64,000 nucleotides of DNA from Cystobacter ferrugineus (GTDB lineage Bacteria > Myxococcota > Myxococcia > Myxococcales > Myxococcaceae). The DNA is taken from NCBI RefSeq assembly GCF_001887355.1, contig NZ_MPIN01000008.1, forward strand, positions 485,840 to 549,839, read 5' to 3'. How positions within the stretch are numbered: position 1 is the stretch's first letter; each line of letters begins with the position of its first letter. The translations under genes and the position numbers were made by a program. The notes beneath the pieces are model-generated. The model was not told the DNA's origin, did not search any database, and saw only the letters and a program-made list of their open reading frames with translations. Positions 1 to 9,085 of this stretch are shown piece by piece.

Positions 1-2327
1 TTGACGAACGTGTAGGCGTCGTAGGCATCACGCCGCAGGGGCGTGGCGACATTGCAGGAGGTGGGCAGGTCCTCCCGCGGCTCCATCGGCGTGGACTCCA
101 CGCCGGTCTTCTGCTGGGTGGCGTAGAGGGTGCGCACGCACTGGGTGGAGACGCCCAGGTCGCACAGGAACTTGTCCGCCGGGGGATCCACCACCAGGGG
201 CGAGGAGTGGAAGATGTCGCCCAGCACGGACGGCCGGGTGTCGTCCCGCCTGCCATTGCCGTTCTCGTCGAACAGATCCTGGCCGCGCACGTACTGGATG
301 AGCAGCGCCGTGCAGAGCAGATCATACCCGTCCTGGGTGGACAGGCTGGTGGGCAACCCCCTGAGACCCGCGGCGACCATGAGCGGCGCGGCCTTCAGGG
401 AGAGGTCCGCGTACGCGGGCATCTGCATCCGGGTGAGGAGGGTGCCCGGCTTGTAGGTGGTGCCCAGGCCGCTGGGGCACAGCGGCGCCCCACTCACGGC
501 CAGGTACTGGCGCAGGTGGGAGATGTTGTCGAGCGTGAAGGCGACGAGCCCATCCTTCTGCGTCAGCAGCCCGTCCTGTGTTCCGCCACCGCCCGCCGAG
601 CCGTTGTCCGTCACCGTCCAGATGTTGCGCCTGGCATGCCCGAGCTTCTCGAGCTCGTCGCTCGCCTCCCAGTAGGGCTCGGCGGAACCGCCGAAGAGCG
701 GCGTGCCGCCAGGCCCACCGTTGGTGGACTGCAGCTTGCGGTACTCGCTCGAGGAGTCCTCCGCGACGATGCTCCCCGCCTTGTCGACGAGGAAGAGGTC
801 GGCGCGGTCGCCGTCACCGTTCTTGTCCTGGTCCTCGACGAACTCGTTGAACTGCTCGTAGCGGTACAGCCTGCCCGCCCAGGTGTTGTCCTTGGCCGGC
901 ATCATGCGCGGGACGATGGCCGTGAGCGCCGCGTCCTGCGTCTGCAGGGTGCTGACGGCCGCCGTGGAGAACGAGGTGTTGCGCGCGTTGATGTCATCCA
1001 GGATGGTGAGCATCACGCGCTTGAGCTCGCTGGTGCTGCGGGCCGCGAAGAACTTGCCGCCCCCCAGCCGCGCCGTCTCCTGCAGCAGCTTGCTGTCCTT
1101 CACGTCCTCGGAGAAGCCGATGGTGTACGTGGCCACGCGCTGCTGGCCCGCCATGTCGAAGCGCAGATCCTTCTCCCACAGGAACCTGGCCACCTTGTGC
1201 AGTTGGCTGACCGAGCAGCCCACGCACGGCGTCGAATCCGAAGTGATGGCGGACGGGAGCTTGACCACCGACTGCTCGTCACTGGGCTCACCGTCCGTCA
1301 GGAGGATGACGGCGTTGAAGCCGCACTCGAAGCAGACGCCATCCGTCGCGCTGAAGTTGGAGCTCGTCGGGTGGCTGCCCAGGTAGGAGGAGAAGGGCGT
1401 GGGGGAGGCCTTGGACTCGAAGAGGTAGCCCGCCGCGTAGAGCGCATCCGCGAGCGGCGTGTTGCAGCCATCCCAGCCAAGGCCGTTGCTGTTGTTGGCG
1501 TTGACGTTGGTGAGGCTGTTGAGCACCGAGTTGCGGTTGTTCTCCACCGAGCTGCTGTCCAGCGGGTAGGACTTGGCGCACGTGGGGCCAATGGGCTGCT
1601 GGATGCAGAGACACTGGTTGCGGGTGCCGGCCTTCTGGCCCCAGCACGTCCTCTCCGCGCGCGTCTGGAAGCCCATCACGCCGAAGCGCACCTCGCGCAG
1701 ATCACGCACGACGTCGGTCAGCACCTTCACCGCGCCCGAGTCACGCGGAGCGTAGAAGTTGAGGAAGTTGCCCTTCACCCGCCGCGTGCTGCTGTCGTGG
1801 AGATAGTAGCCCCGCGTCTCGAGGCAGCTCTGGCAGGTGTTCAGGTCCGTGGTGCCGATGTAGCGGATGGACTGGCACGCGGCGGCCGCGCTCGTCCAGG
1901 TGGCGGTGTCCTGCGGGGCATCCCCGAAGAGGACGCCATACCCATCCTTGGGTGCCTCGTAGTAACTGGAGTTGGCGAACCAGGTGTCGGACTGGCTGCT
2001 GATGCCCGTCCACATCCGGTCGTACGTCTGGTCCTTGTTGTAGCCCAGCTCGTTGAGGAACGGGTCCGAGCAGCCCCGGGGGCCGGAGGGCCAGGCCTTC
2101 GGCCAGTCATGCATCGACGCGGAGGTGTCGATGATGAAGAGGATGTTGGGAGGCCCTCCCTGGCGCGAGAAGAACTTCTCGTCGCCGCCCCGGACCGGAT
2201 TCATCAACGCATCCAGACGGGACGTGGTCGGCATGCAGCAGGCCGCCTGATCGATGGCGGCCGCCGTGTCCGCCCTGAGCAACACCACCAGGAGCACGAC
2301 GAGGCTGAGCGTCAGCTTGCGGAACAT
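1..2327 (-). CDS. pilY1: PilY1-like type IV pilus tip/adhesin protein (partial, C-terminus outside window)
   Basis: About 775 residues are present; the frame is open to the left edge, so the protein continues outside. It begins MFRKLTLSLVVLLVVLL, a signal peptide, followed by a von Willebrand A-like region whose metal-site motif IIDTSASM lies near residue 70. Many cysteines and two Asp/Asn/Gly-rich stretches that look calcium-binding (DQDKNGDGDRADLF and DENGNGRRDD) follow. The segment LGDIFHSSPLVVDPP is the usual entry into the PilY1 beta-propeller. Known role of the family: PilY1 sits with minor pilins at the pilus tip and primes pilus assembly and adhesion. It is the last gene of a five-gene minus-strand operon, 11 bp after the pilX-like gene. 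The identification is strong; which PilY1 paralogue it is cannot be told. Confidence 0.9.
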   Translation of the reverse strand, partial: MFRKLTLSLVVLLVVLLRADTAAAIDQAACCMPTTSRLDALMNPVRGGDEKFFSRQGGPPNILFIIDTSASMHDWPKAWPSGPRGCSDPFLNELGYNKDQTYDRMWTGISSQSDTWFANSSYYEAPKDGYGVLFGDAPQDTATWTSAAAACQSIRYIGTTDLNTCQSCLETRGYYLHDSSTRRVKGNFLNFYAPRDSGAVKVLTDVVRDLREVRFGVMGFQTRAERTCWGQKAGTRNQCLCIQQPIGPTCAKSYPLDSSSVENNRNSVLNSLTNVNANNSNGLGWDGCNTPLADALYAAGYLFESKASPTPFSSYLGSHPTSSNFSATDGVCFECGFNAVILLTDGEPSDEQSVVKLPSAITSDSTPCVGCSVSQLHKVARFLWEKDLRFDMAGQQRVATYTIGFSEDVKDSKLLQETARLGGGKFFAARSTSELKRVMLTILDDINARNTSFSTAAVSTLQTQDAALTAIVPRMMPAKDNTWAGRLYRYEQFNEFVEDQDKNGDGDRADLFLVDKAGSIVAEDSSSEYRKLQSTNGGPGGTPLFGGSAEPYWEASDELEKLGHARRNIWTVTDNGSAGGGGTQDGLLTQKDGLVAFTLDNISHLRQYLAVSGAPLCPSGLGTTYKPGTLLTRMQMPAYADLSLKAAPLMVAAGLRGLPTSLSTQDGYDLLCTALLIQYVRGQDLFDENGNGRRDDTRPSVLGDIFHSSPLVVDPPADKFLCDLGVSTQCVRTLYATQQKTGVESTPMEPREDLPTSCNVATPLRRDAYDAYTFV

Positions 2328-2338
2328 GGAGACCTTCC

Positions 2339-2845
2339 TCACAGACCGTACCGGAACAGGAACTCGACCTCGGACTCACGGCCCGAGGTCTCCTTGCACT
2401 TGACGACCACGCGGTAGTACTGGCCGCCCATGAACCCGCCCGAGGCGGGAACGGTGTTGGCGATCTCCCGCGCCTGGCGGCCGGAGGCGCCCATGAACAC
2501 CGGATCCACCCCCACCACCGTGGCCTGCGCGATGTCCGCCGCGGTGTCACTGTAGTGGCCGGTCATGATGCGCGTGCGCGCGCTCGGATCCGGGTCATCG
2601 ATGAGCTTCGTGTCGAGGATCTGCAGCTCGTTGGTCGCGCGGAACAGCTTCAGGCGCGAGAGCAGGTGGCGGCGCGCCGCGTCCGCACAGGCCCCGACGC
2701 GGTCTCCCCGCAGCTTCTCCGACGAGGCCTCGCGGTTGTAATTGGAGAACTGGATGGCTCCCACCACCAGCAGCAGCAGCACCGCCATGGAGATGACGGT
2801 CAGCATGAGGGCGTTGCCGCGCGGAGCCCTCTTCTTGAGACACAT
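2339..2845 (-). CDS. pilX: PilX-like minor pilin
   Basis: 168 residues. A short basic leader, MCLKKRAPRGNALML, is followed by a hydrophobic helix (TVISMAVLLLLVVGAI), the form of PilX-type minor pilins in which the glycine before NALM would be the prepilin peptidase site. The remainder is a small periplasmic domain with one clear cysteine. A GGGGAGG ribosome binding site precedes the ATG. It lies between the PilW-like and PilY1 genes with gaps of 6 and 11 bp, exactly the order seen in minor-pilin operons. The assignment rests on position plus leader, because PilX globular domains are poorly conserved. Confidence 0.75.
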   Translation of the reverse strand: MCLKKRAPRGNALMLTVISMAVLLLLVVGAIQFSNYNREASSEKLRGDRVGACADAARRHLLSRLKLFRATNELQILDTKLIDDPDPSARTRIMTGHYSDTAADIAQATVVGVDPVFMGASGRQAREIANTVPASGGFMGGQYYRVVVKCKETSGRESEVEFLFRYGL

Positions 2846-2851
2846 GGTGGA

Positions 2852-4045
2852 TCAGCCTCCCCACACATTGAGACCGGTGGTTTCGTCACCCACCGGAGGA
2901 TTGAAGGTCGAGCGCGACAGCATGTTGGGGACGCGCACGGTGGTGGTCATGTTGGTGCGGTAGTAACCATCCGCCGGCACCGCCTCGCCCGAGTCCTCCA
3001 GCTCCACGCGCTCGAAGGCGCGGCGCCCATTGGACTCGGGGGTCGTCGAGCGGATGCCGATGCTCAGGCGCACGGCGCGGATGTTGGCCGGGTGCCGGTT
3101 GTAGCGGGCCGGATCCTCGTAGGGTGTCTTGAGGAGGGGCACCGGCAGGGCCTTGGGATCCGGGGTGCGGTCCGCGAGCGCGCTGCCCGTGTCCCCCAGC
3201 ACCCAGTTGGACACCGGGGAGTTGAAGTCCACCGCTTGCGCCTTCGCGTTGGGACTGCCCGGCACCGGCCGGTTCATCACGTAGGCCACCTGGAAGGACT
3301 CCACGTCCGCGGCCAGCGGCACGGCGCTCGACAGGTCCAGCTCGTCCAGTCCCTGGAAGGCCATCAGGAACGGGCGGCCGTCCAGGGCCACGATGCGGAT
3401 GCGCATCACGTGGATCATCATGAGGTAGGGCGCGCTGTTGCCCCGCCTGGAGAGGCACGGCGTGTTGATGGGAGCGGACGACAGGGCCGGGTCCAGGACG
3501 AAGCTGGCGGACGTGTTGGCCTCCGCCGGCACCCCCGCCGCACCGGCCTTCATCACCACGTACTCCCGGCTGCCCACGCACGACACGAGCAGGAGCTGGC
3601 CCTTGTTGAAGCTCACGCCGAACGTGCTCCCGGGCTCCTCCAGCACGACGGTGGAGCCCGCGAGGTACCCCCGGCGCATCCACGCCGCGTCCCGGTAGCG
3701 GAAGGCCAGGTCATCCGTGATGGAGTCGGGCTGGGAGCCACCGAGCACCACGGCGTAGTTGGACTTGGCGCCGTCCGGAATCGCCGTCCCGCCGAAGTCG
3801 AAGGCGAAGCGCGGATCCACGCCGTAGCCCGCCATGCGCAGCCGCTGCTCGATGAAGCCCGTCGCCGTGCGCAATCCCTCCACCGCCACCTTCACGCGCG
3901 ATTCGCGCTGGAAGGCCCCCTGCACGCCCATGAGGGCGGTGGCCACGGCCGCGAGGATGATCGTCGTCATCACCGCGCCCACCATGAGTTCGACGAGCGT
4001 GAAGCCGCGCGGTGCGGCGGCCAGGGGGCGATTCGAAGGAGGCAT
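2852..4045 (-). CDS. pilW: PilW-like minor pilin
   Basis: 397 residues from the ATG chosen here. The prepilin signature RGFTLVELMVG appears near residue 15, with glutamate at position 5 of the mature protein, followed by a hydrophobic helix (ATTIILAAVATALMG type). The large C-terminal domain (over 350 residues) is typical of PilW. Known role: minor pilin of the tip complex with PilV, PilX and PilY1. A longer form starting at a TTG at 4066, overlapping the end of pilV by 11 bp, is possible; neither start has a clear Shine-Dalgarno sequence, so translational coupling to pilV is likely. Confidence 0.82.
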   Translation of the reverse strand: MPPSNRPLAAAPRGFTLVELMVGAVMTTIILAAVATALMGVQGAFQRESRVKVAVEGLRTATGFIEQRLRMAGYGVDPRFAFDFGGTAIPDGAKSNYAVVLGGSQPDSITDDLAFRYRDAAWMRRGYLAGSTVVLEEPGSTFGVSFNKGQLLLVSCVGSREYVVMKAGAAGVPAEANTSASFVLDPALSSAPINTPCLSRRGNSAPYLMMIHVMRIRIVALDGRPFLMAFQGLDELDLSSAVPLAADVESFQVAYVMNRPVPGSPNAKAQAVDFNSPVSNWVLGDTGSALADRTPDPKALPVPLLKTPYEDPARYNRHPANIRAVRLSIGIRSTTPESNGRRAFERVELEDSGEAVPADGYYRTNMTTTVRVPNMLSRSTFNPPVGDETTGLNVWGG

Positions 4046-4055
4046 GGGGACCGGG

Positions 4056-4670
4056 TCAGATCTCAACGTTGATCTCGTTCCCGAAGGGACCGGAGTCGTA
4101 GAAGCTCACGTACTGGCGGACGAACCGGCGCTGGGTCACCTCCATCCACGACACCACGATGATGACCTGGTGGATGGGCACGCCCGTGGCCTCGTCTGGC
4201 TTGTCGATCATCACCAGCACGCGCCGGAAGCGGTTGAAGTCCGCGTCCGAGTAGCCAGGCAGCAGCCGATGGACGCCCGCCGCGCGCTCGTAGGCGTCCA
4301 GATCGAAGATGCAGCGGACGGCCCAGGCCTCGCCGCTCGCGGGCTGCAGCTTCTCCAGACCGCCGGTGAGCGCGGCGACCTCCGCGCTGGGGTTGCAGGC
4401 CACGCCGGTCAGCAGGCCGGCGTAGCCCGGCACGCCCACCACCCGATTGCCCCCCAGCGTGTCCAGCGCCCCGCGCACCTGCGAGGCGATGCCCGAGGCG
4501 CGCGTCGCCTGGTTGGCGTTCGCGTTCTGCCGGCTGGCCACGAGCAGCCCCTGGAAGACGCCCATCAGCCCGATGAGCAGCACCACCGCGGCGATCATCG
4601 CCTCGATGAGAGACACACCCCGTGGGGCGGAGCGGCGGCTGCGGACACGACGGCGGGAGGTGAAGTCCAC
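4056..4670 (-). CDS. pilV: PilV-like minor pilin
   Basis: 204 residues. The basic leader ends in PRGVSLIEAMIAAVVLLIG, a class III prepilin signal (cleavage after Gly, Glu at +5) followed by the pilin N-terminal helix, as in PilV proteins. The soluble part contains two cysteines (near VACNPS and AVRCIFD) that could form a disulfide. It is second in the operon, 15 bp after the fimU-like gene and touching pilW. Family role: minor pilin that helps build the pilus-initiating complex. Confidence 0.82.
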   Translation of the reverse strand: MDFTSRRRVRSRRSAPRGVSLIEAMIAAVVLLIGLMGVFQGLLVASRQNANANQATRASGIASQVRGALDTLGGNRVVGVPGYAGLLTGVACNPSAEVAALTGGLEKLQPASGEAWAVRCIFDLDAYERAAGVHRLLPGYSDADFNRFRRVLVMIDKPDEATGVPIHQVIIVVSWMEVTQRRFVRQYVSFYDSGPFGNEINVEI

Positions 4671-4685
4671 GGCGATTCCTCCGTT

Positions 4686-5387
4686 CTAGGTTTGGTCCGA
4701 TGAGAAGGTGGCCATGTACCCAGAGGGTCCCGAGATGGCGAACAGGTACTGGTCCCGGCCCTGCGTACTGCTGAAGGCCAACGACTGGTTGGTGGTGGAG
4801 ATCCACCGGCCCGTGCCGTCCACGAAGCGCGCGCTCCCATCCGGGTAGAACCCCATGGCGCCACTCGGACCGTCCGTGCCCGCGCAGAAGCTGCACGTCT
4901 GCACCGCGAGCCCCACGAAGGGCGCGCCGAACTCGTCCGTGCTCCCGGGCGTCAGCGCCCCGAAGCGCACCTTCTTGCCGTAGTCCTCCAGGTAGAAGAT
5001 GGCGGACACGCCGCCCGTGCCGCCGCTCGCGTCCACCGTGAACGGCAGCGCGAAGAGCCCGCGCGGGTTGCGCGCGAAGGCACTCTGGCGATCCTCCACC
5101 ACCAGGAACGCGCCATTGCCGGTGCTCAGCGTGCCGCGCCCCCCCGCCGGATAGAAGACGACCCACACCGGATGGCCCACCGACGCGGCCCGCGTGCGCG
5201 CCGTGCCCAACACGCCCTGCAGCTCGAAGGCGGCGCTCTGCAGCGCCCCACGCCGGCCCACCGCCTCATAGGCCACCAGGGCCAGCCCGGTCGTCACGCC
5301 GATGATGGCCATCACCACCAGCACTTCGACGAGGGTGAAGCCTCCCGGGCGCTGTTCCCTCTTCGCTGGGCTCACAAAGTGGGGCAT
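4686..5387 (-). CDS. FimU/GspH-like minor pilin (first gene of the operon)
   Basis: 233 residues. The prepilin signature PGGFTLVEVLVVMAIIG lies near residue 15, followed by the GspH/FimT-type pattern (LVAYEAVGRRGALQSAAFELQGVL then ARTRAAS), which marks pseudopilin-like minor pilins. Being first in a pilin-pilV-pilW-pilX-pilY1 order fits a FimU/FimT role; distinguishing it from a type II secretion GspH relies on that context. The start is supported by GAGGTAGTCC just before the ATG. Confidence 0.82.
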   Translation of the reverse strand: MPHFVSPAKREQRPGGFTLVEVLVVMAIIGVTTGLALVAYEAVGRRGALQSAAFELQGVLGTARTRAASVGHPVWVVFYPAGGRGTLSTGNGAFLVVEDRQSAFARNPRGLFALPFTVDASGGTGGVSAIFYLEDYGKKVRFGALTPGSTDEFGAPFVGLAVQTCSFCAGTDGPSGAMGFYPDGSARFVDGTGRWISTTNQSLAFSSTQGRDQYLFAISGPSGYMATFSSDQT

Positions 5388-5448
5388 TGGACTACCTCTT
5401 CACGGGAGAGCACGGCCGCCGACTTACACTGTGGGCGAATAATTCTTA

Positions 5449-5477
5449 ATTTATCAAAAGATGCATTCTCGACACAA
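5449..5477 (-). promoter_or_regulatory. Candidate sigma-70-type promoter for the minor-pilin operon
   Basis: On the minus strand TTGTGT (5477-5472) and ATAAAT (5454-5449) are separated by 17 bp, in an AT-rich patch that stands out from the surrounding GC-rich DNA, about 60 bp upstream of the first pilin gene. No sigma-54 element was seen. This is pattern-matching only. Confidence 0.35.
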
Positions 5478-5515
5478 TCCCCCCCAGGAGCGCTCGGGAG
5501 TGGCTGAAAACACCA

Positions 5516-5546
5516 CGGGCGGCCCTCCTCGTGGGAGAGCCGCCCG
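5516..5546 (-). terminator. Hairpin terminator after the M4 protease gene
   Basis: A 13-bp stem with one mismatch and a 5-nt loop begins 26 bp past the protease stop codon. On the minus strand it is followed, after GTGG, by a short T run (TGTTTTC). It separates the protease transcript from the pilin operon promoter. Confidence 0.6.
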
Positions 5547-5571
5547 CGGGCACGTCCACCCGGCTTCGCGA

Positions 5572-7782
5572 CTACGGCCGGGTGTAGTTGATGGCCAGGG
5601 TGTAGGTGGCCGCCGTGAAGCCATCCACCATGATGTACGCGCGGGTCTCACCCGCGGGCACGCTCAGCTCACACGTCTCGATGGCGTTGGAGTAGTACGG
5701 GCGGCAGTTGTAGGAGGAGGTGGTGGGCTCGGAGCCGAAGCGGACGTACAGGTCGGGGTCACCCGAGCCCGACATCACCACCTTGAAGGTCGTCCCCGGC
5801 ACCACGCTGTACGGGCCGTGAAGGATCTGCTGGCCCTGGGTGGGCGAGCCGCTGGCGCTCGTGGACACGGGGCCCCCCGCCTCATGCGTGGCCTTGAGGC
5901 TCACGCCCGAGTACGTGGTGTAGGCGTAGATCATGACGTACCAGGTGCCCGCCGCCGGGTTGGAGAAGGTGCATTTCTCCGTGTTGCCAATCTTGAACGA
6001 GCGGCAGTCATACGAGCCCGTGGTCGGCACCGAGCCCTGCTTCACATACAGGTCCGCGTCACCCGAGCCGCCGCTCAGGTCGAACACCACGTTGGGCAGG
6101 CCGGCGGGCACCTCCAGCGTGTAGTACTTCTTGTTGCCCGAGCTGCCGGACAGCTCGCTCACGGGCACGCCATTGGTCAACGGGGTGGTGACGGGCGGCG
6201 GAGGGGGCACGCCCACGGCCAGCCACGCGGCACTCACCGCGGCGGCCTCGGGCGAGCCCACGCCGAAGAGCGCCTCGGCGGCCTGGACGGTGTACGTCTT
6301 GGCCTGCTCGAAGGTGGTGCTGGAGGTGAAGAGATCCGTGTTGGCCTTGTAGAAGATGCGGCCGGCCTTCTCCGGACCAATCGCCGTCACGCTATGGGTC
6401 GTCTTTTCGCGCGGGTGGGTGCCGCCCTTGGACAGCAGCGCGAACACCAGGTTGCTGATGCCCGAGCTGTAGTGCACGTCCACGCCCGCGGAGTAGTCCC
6501 CGTAGAAGTCGAGCGAGTCCCCATCCAGGGCCGGATCATCCATGTAGCGCAAGGCGTCATCCGGCGTGCCCGGCGTCCAGATGTCCTCGCCCACCTTGAA
6601 GACGTCCGCGTCCACGGCCCAGCCACGCGACCAGCTCTCGCACACGCCGGCGAAGATGTCGGACAGGGACTCGTTGAGGCCGCCCGACTCCCCCGAATAG
6701 ACGAGGTCCGACTCGGAGTCCGTCACGGCGTGGGTGAGCTCGTGGACCGTCACGTCCAGATCCAGACCGAGCTCGGTGGAGTTCACGCCGTCACCATCTC
6801 CGTACACCATCTGGGCACCATCCCAGTAGGCGTTGACGTACTCACTGTCGTAGTGGACGGTACTGATCAGCGTGGCGCCCGCGTTGTCGTAGGAATCGCG
6901 GTTGAAGAGCGTCTTGTAACAATTGTAGGTGGTGCCAAGCATGTCGTAGTTCGTGTCGACATGGGCATCACCCACGGCGACCTGCCCCTCGGAGCGCTTG
7001 AGCGTGCCCGGCGTGGAGGTGCCGTTGTTGGCCGAGTACACCTTGCGGTCGAGGGCCGAATGGACGCGGGGATTGACGAGCAGGATGCCGCCGCGCCGCG
7101 CGTCCACGTAGACGAGATCATCGGCGGGCATGCCCCCGCGCACGCCCGTCACGCGAACCTCATAGGCCAGTTGCGGCTCCTGGGCGTGCTCGGGCAGCAC
7201 GTAGAGCAGTTGCGCCGGGCCCTGGGCCGCGGCACCGAGCGCGGACGAGCCCGTCACGGCCGCCTCGAGCGCGGCCTCGGGTGCCACGCTCGCCTTGGAC
7301 GCCACGGCCTCGCCCGGGCCCGGGCGGACGGTGCCGTTGATGGCGTAGAGGTTGCCCGTCTCGTCCACATGCAGCACGAGCTCACCGCCCACCACGCGCA
7401 GGCCCCGCAGGGTCTGCTGGAAGCGCAGGTGCTGGTGGCCCCGCTCGTCCACCCGGGAGCGCTGAAGCACCAGGTCCCCTCCGTCCACGCGGAAGATGGG
7501 AGCAAGCTGCGCCATCGCCTCGCGCAGGTCATCCTTCACCCCCACCGCGTCCAGACGTCCCGCGGAAGACAGTTTCCCCAGACGTCCGGTCACGGCGTAG
7601 GGAATACCCGCCTCGCTGCCCACCACGCGCACATCCTTGAAGCGCGACAGCGCTGCCTGGATGTCCACATCCTTGTCACCGGCGCGCACCGCCTCCTCGT
7701 TCACGTTCCCCGTCGAACCACAGGCAGCCAGGCTCACGCCCAGCCATGTCATACAAAAACTTCTCAGAATCCGATTCATCAT
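5572..7782 (-). CDS. Secreted M4 (thermolysin-family) metalloprotease with two C-terminal PPC domains
   Basis: 736 residues. The signal peptide ends in SLAACGS, a lipobox, so the precursor is probably a lipoprotein. An N-terminal FTP/PepSY-like propeptide (about 40-260) precedes the catalytic domain. The zinc motif HELTH is near residue 347 with the downstream glutamate motif GGLNESLSDIFAG. Two bacterial pre-peptidase C-terminal domains follow (repeated DADLYVK and DPDLYVRFG cores), which are normally cleaved off. The start at 7782 is preferred because GGAGGAAGGGGGG lies just upstream; an ATG at 7812 lacks this. Family role: extracellular proteolysis, fitting a predatory organism. It is divergent from the DUF1615 gene. 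Confidence 0.92.
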   Translation of the reverse strand: MMNRILRSFCMTWLGVSLAACGSTGNVNEEAVRAGDKDVDIQAALSRFKDVRVVGSEAGIPYAVTGRLGKLSSAGRLDAVGVKDDLREAMAQLAPIFRVDGGDLVLQRSRVDERGHQHLRFQQTLRGLRVVGGELVLHVDETGNLYAINGTVRPGPGEAVASKASVAPEAALEAAVTGSSALGAAAQGPAQLLYVLPEHAQEPQLAYEVRVTGVRGGMPADDLVYVDARRGGILLVNPRVHSALDRKVYSANNGTSTPGTLKRSEGQVAVGDAHVDTNYDMLGTTYNCYKTLFNRDSYDNAGATLISTVHYDSEYVNAYWDGAQMVYGDGDGVNSTELGLDLDVTVHELTHAVTDSESDLVYSGESGGLNESLSDIFAGVCESWSRGWAVDADVFKVGEDIWTPGTPDDALRYMDDPALDGDSLDFYGDYSAGVDVHYSSGISNLVFALLSKGGTHPREKTTHSVTAIGPEKAGRIFYKANTDLFTSSTTFEQAKTYTVQAAEALFGVGSPEAAAVSAAWLAVGVPPPPPVTTPLTNGVPVSELSGSSGNKKYYTLEVPAGLPNVVFDLSGGSGDADLYVKQGSVPTTGSYDCRSFKIGNTEKCTFSNPAAGTWYVMIYAYTTYSGVSLKATHEAGGPVSTSASGSPTQGQQILHGPYSVVPGTTFKVVMSGSGDPDLYVRFGSEPTTSSYNCRPYYSNAIETCELSVPAGETRAYIMVDGFTAATYTLAINYTRP

Positions 7783-7852
7783 GGCCCCCCCTTCCTCCAC
7801 TGGAGTGGCCATCTAGTTCTCATGGCAATTCTTCACGAATCAAGGGGAGGTC

Positions 7853-9070
7853 ATGCTTTTGAAGGCTTTCATCACATACACGTCTGCATGTGTCCGCTGG
7901 TATGCGGCGGCTTTGTTTGTCTGTGTATTGAGCGTCCTGAGCGGGTGCGCCCATCGGGCCGCGCGGACCGAGCCCCTCCCGCCCCGTGTCACCGCCGAGG
8001 AGGCGGTGCGGTTGGTGCCCGCGAACGTGAAGGAGCGGGAGGGTTGGGCGGAGGACGTTCTGGCGGCCCTGGAGGCCCACCGCATCCATCCCTCGCTCGA
8101 GGCGGTGTGCTCGGTGCTCGCCATCATCGAGCAGGAGTCGGGCTTCCAGGCCAACCCGGCGGTGCAGGGCCTGGCGCGCATCGTCCGGCAGCGCTTGGAT
8201 GCCTATGCGGACAAGCTGGGTCCCTTCGGCCCTCCGGCGCTCGCGGCCCTACTCGGGGGCAAGGCACCTGGAGAAAAGCGGACGTTCGCGCAACGTCTGG
8301 AGCAGGTGCGCACGGAGAGGGATCTGGACCGCATCTTCCGAGAGCTCCTGGAGTACTACGAGACGGAGTTTCCCGGCACCTACACGGCGGCCAGACTGGC
8401 CAGCGCCCTCTTCCAGTCCGGGCGGCTGGAGGACCTCAACCCCATCACCACCGCGGGCTCCATGCAGGTGAGTGTGCGCTTCTCCGAGGAGCTGGCGGGA
8501 GGAGAAGACGATGAGCGCGCACAGCGGCGGGTGCGCGAGGAGCTCTACACGCGCGGCGGCGGGGTGTACTACGGCACGGCCCGGCTGCTCGGCTACGAGG
8601 CCCACTACACCACCCCCCTGCACCGCTTCGCGGACTACAACGCGGGCTTCTACGCCTCGCGCAACGCGGCGCTCCAGAGCCAGGTGAGCCGGCTCACCGG
8701 CATCGAGCTGGTGGCGGATGGAGATCTGCTCGCCTACGACAAACAGGGCGAGCCCCTGGACACGGACAGCCACAGCCTGGAGGCCATCCTCACCTTCCGG
8801 CGGCGCTACGCCCCGGACCTGAGCGAGCGGAGGGTGCGCAAGGACGTGCGCGAGGAGAAGACGCTCGCCTTCGAGGAGACGGACACCTGGAATGCCATCA
8901 AGCGCACGTACCAGGAGGTGACGGGCCGGCCCCCGGAGTACGCACAACTGCCGTCGGTGGTCATCCGCAGCCCCAAGCTCAGCGGGGACCGCTCGACGGC
9001 GTGGTTCGCCCAGTCGGTGAACAAGCGTTTCCAGCGGTGCCTGGAGCGCGCCACGCCCGCGACGAGGTAG
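7853..9070 (+). CDS. DUF1615 family lipoprotein, transglycosylase-like
   Basis: 405 residues. The signal peptide ends LSVLSGCAH (lipobox). The conserved segments RLVPANVKEREGWAEDVLAALEA, CSVLAIIEQESGFQANPAV and the later GSMQVSVRF / FADYNAGFYASRNAALQ pattern match DUF1615 lipoproteins. The glutamate in IIEQES, followed by PITTAGSMQVS, resembles the catalytic Glu and GxMQ motifs of lytic transglycosylases, so a cell-wall role is plausible but inferred. It has its own promoter region, divergent from the M4 protease. Confidence 0.8.
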   Translation: MLLKAFITYTSACVRWYAAALFVCVLSVLSGCAHRAARTEPLPPRVTAEEAVRLVPANVKEREGWAEDVLAALEAHRIHPSLEAVCSVLAIIEQESGFQANPAVQGLARIVRQRLDAYADKLGPFGPPALAALLGGKAPGEKRTFAQRLEQVRTERDLDRIFRELLEYYETEFPGTYTAARLASALFQSGRLEDLNPITTAGSMQVSVRFSEELAGGEDDERAQRRVREELYTRGGGVYYGTARLLGYEAHYTTPLHRFADYNAGFYASRNAALQSQVSRLTGIELVADGDLLAYDKQGEPLDTDSHSLEAILTFRRRYAPDLSERRVRKDVREEKTLAFEETDTWNAIKRTYQEVTGRPPEYAQLPSVVIRSPKLSGDRSTAWFAQSVNKRFQRCLERATPATR

Positions 9071-9085
9071 CGCGCCCCACCCGCC

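Noticed and set aside
207..2417. Plus-strand open frame over pilY1
   Set aside because: Antisense to PilY1, whose signal peptide, vWA motif and Ca-binding motifs are all on the minus strand.
5461..8514. Long plus-strand open frame over the M4 protease
   Set aside because: Opposite strand of the M4 protease and out of frame with the DUF1615 gene; Ala/Arg/His-rich low-information product.
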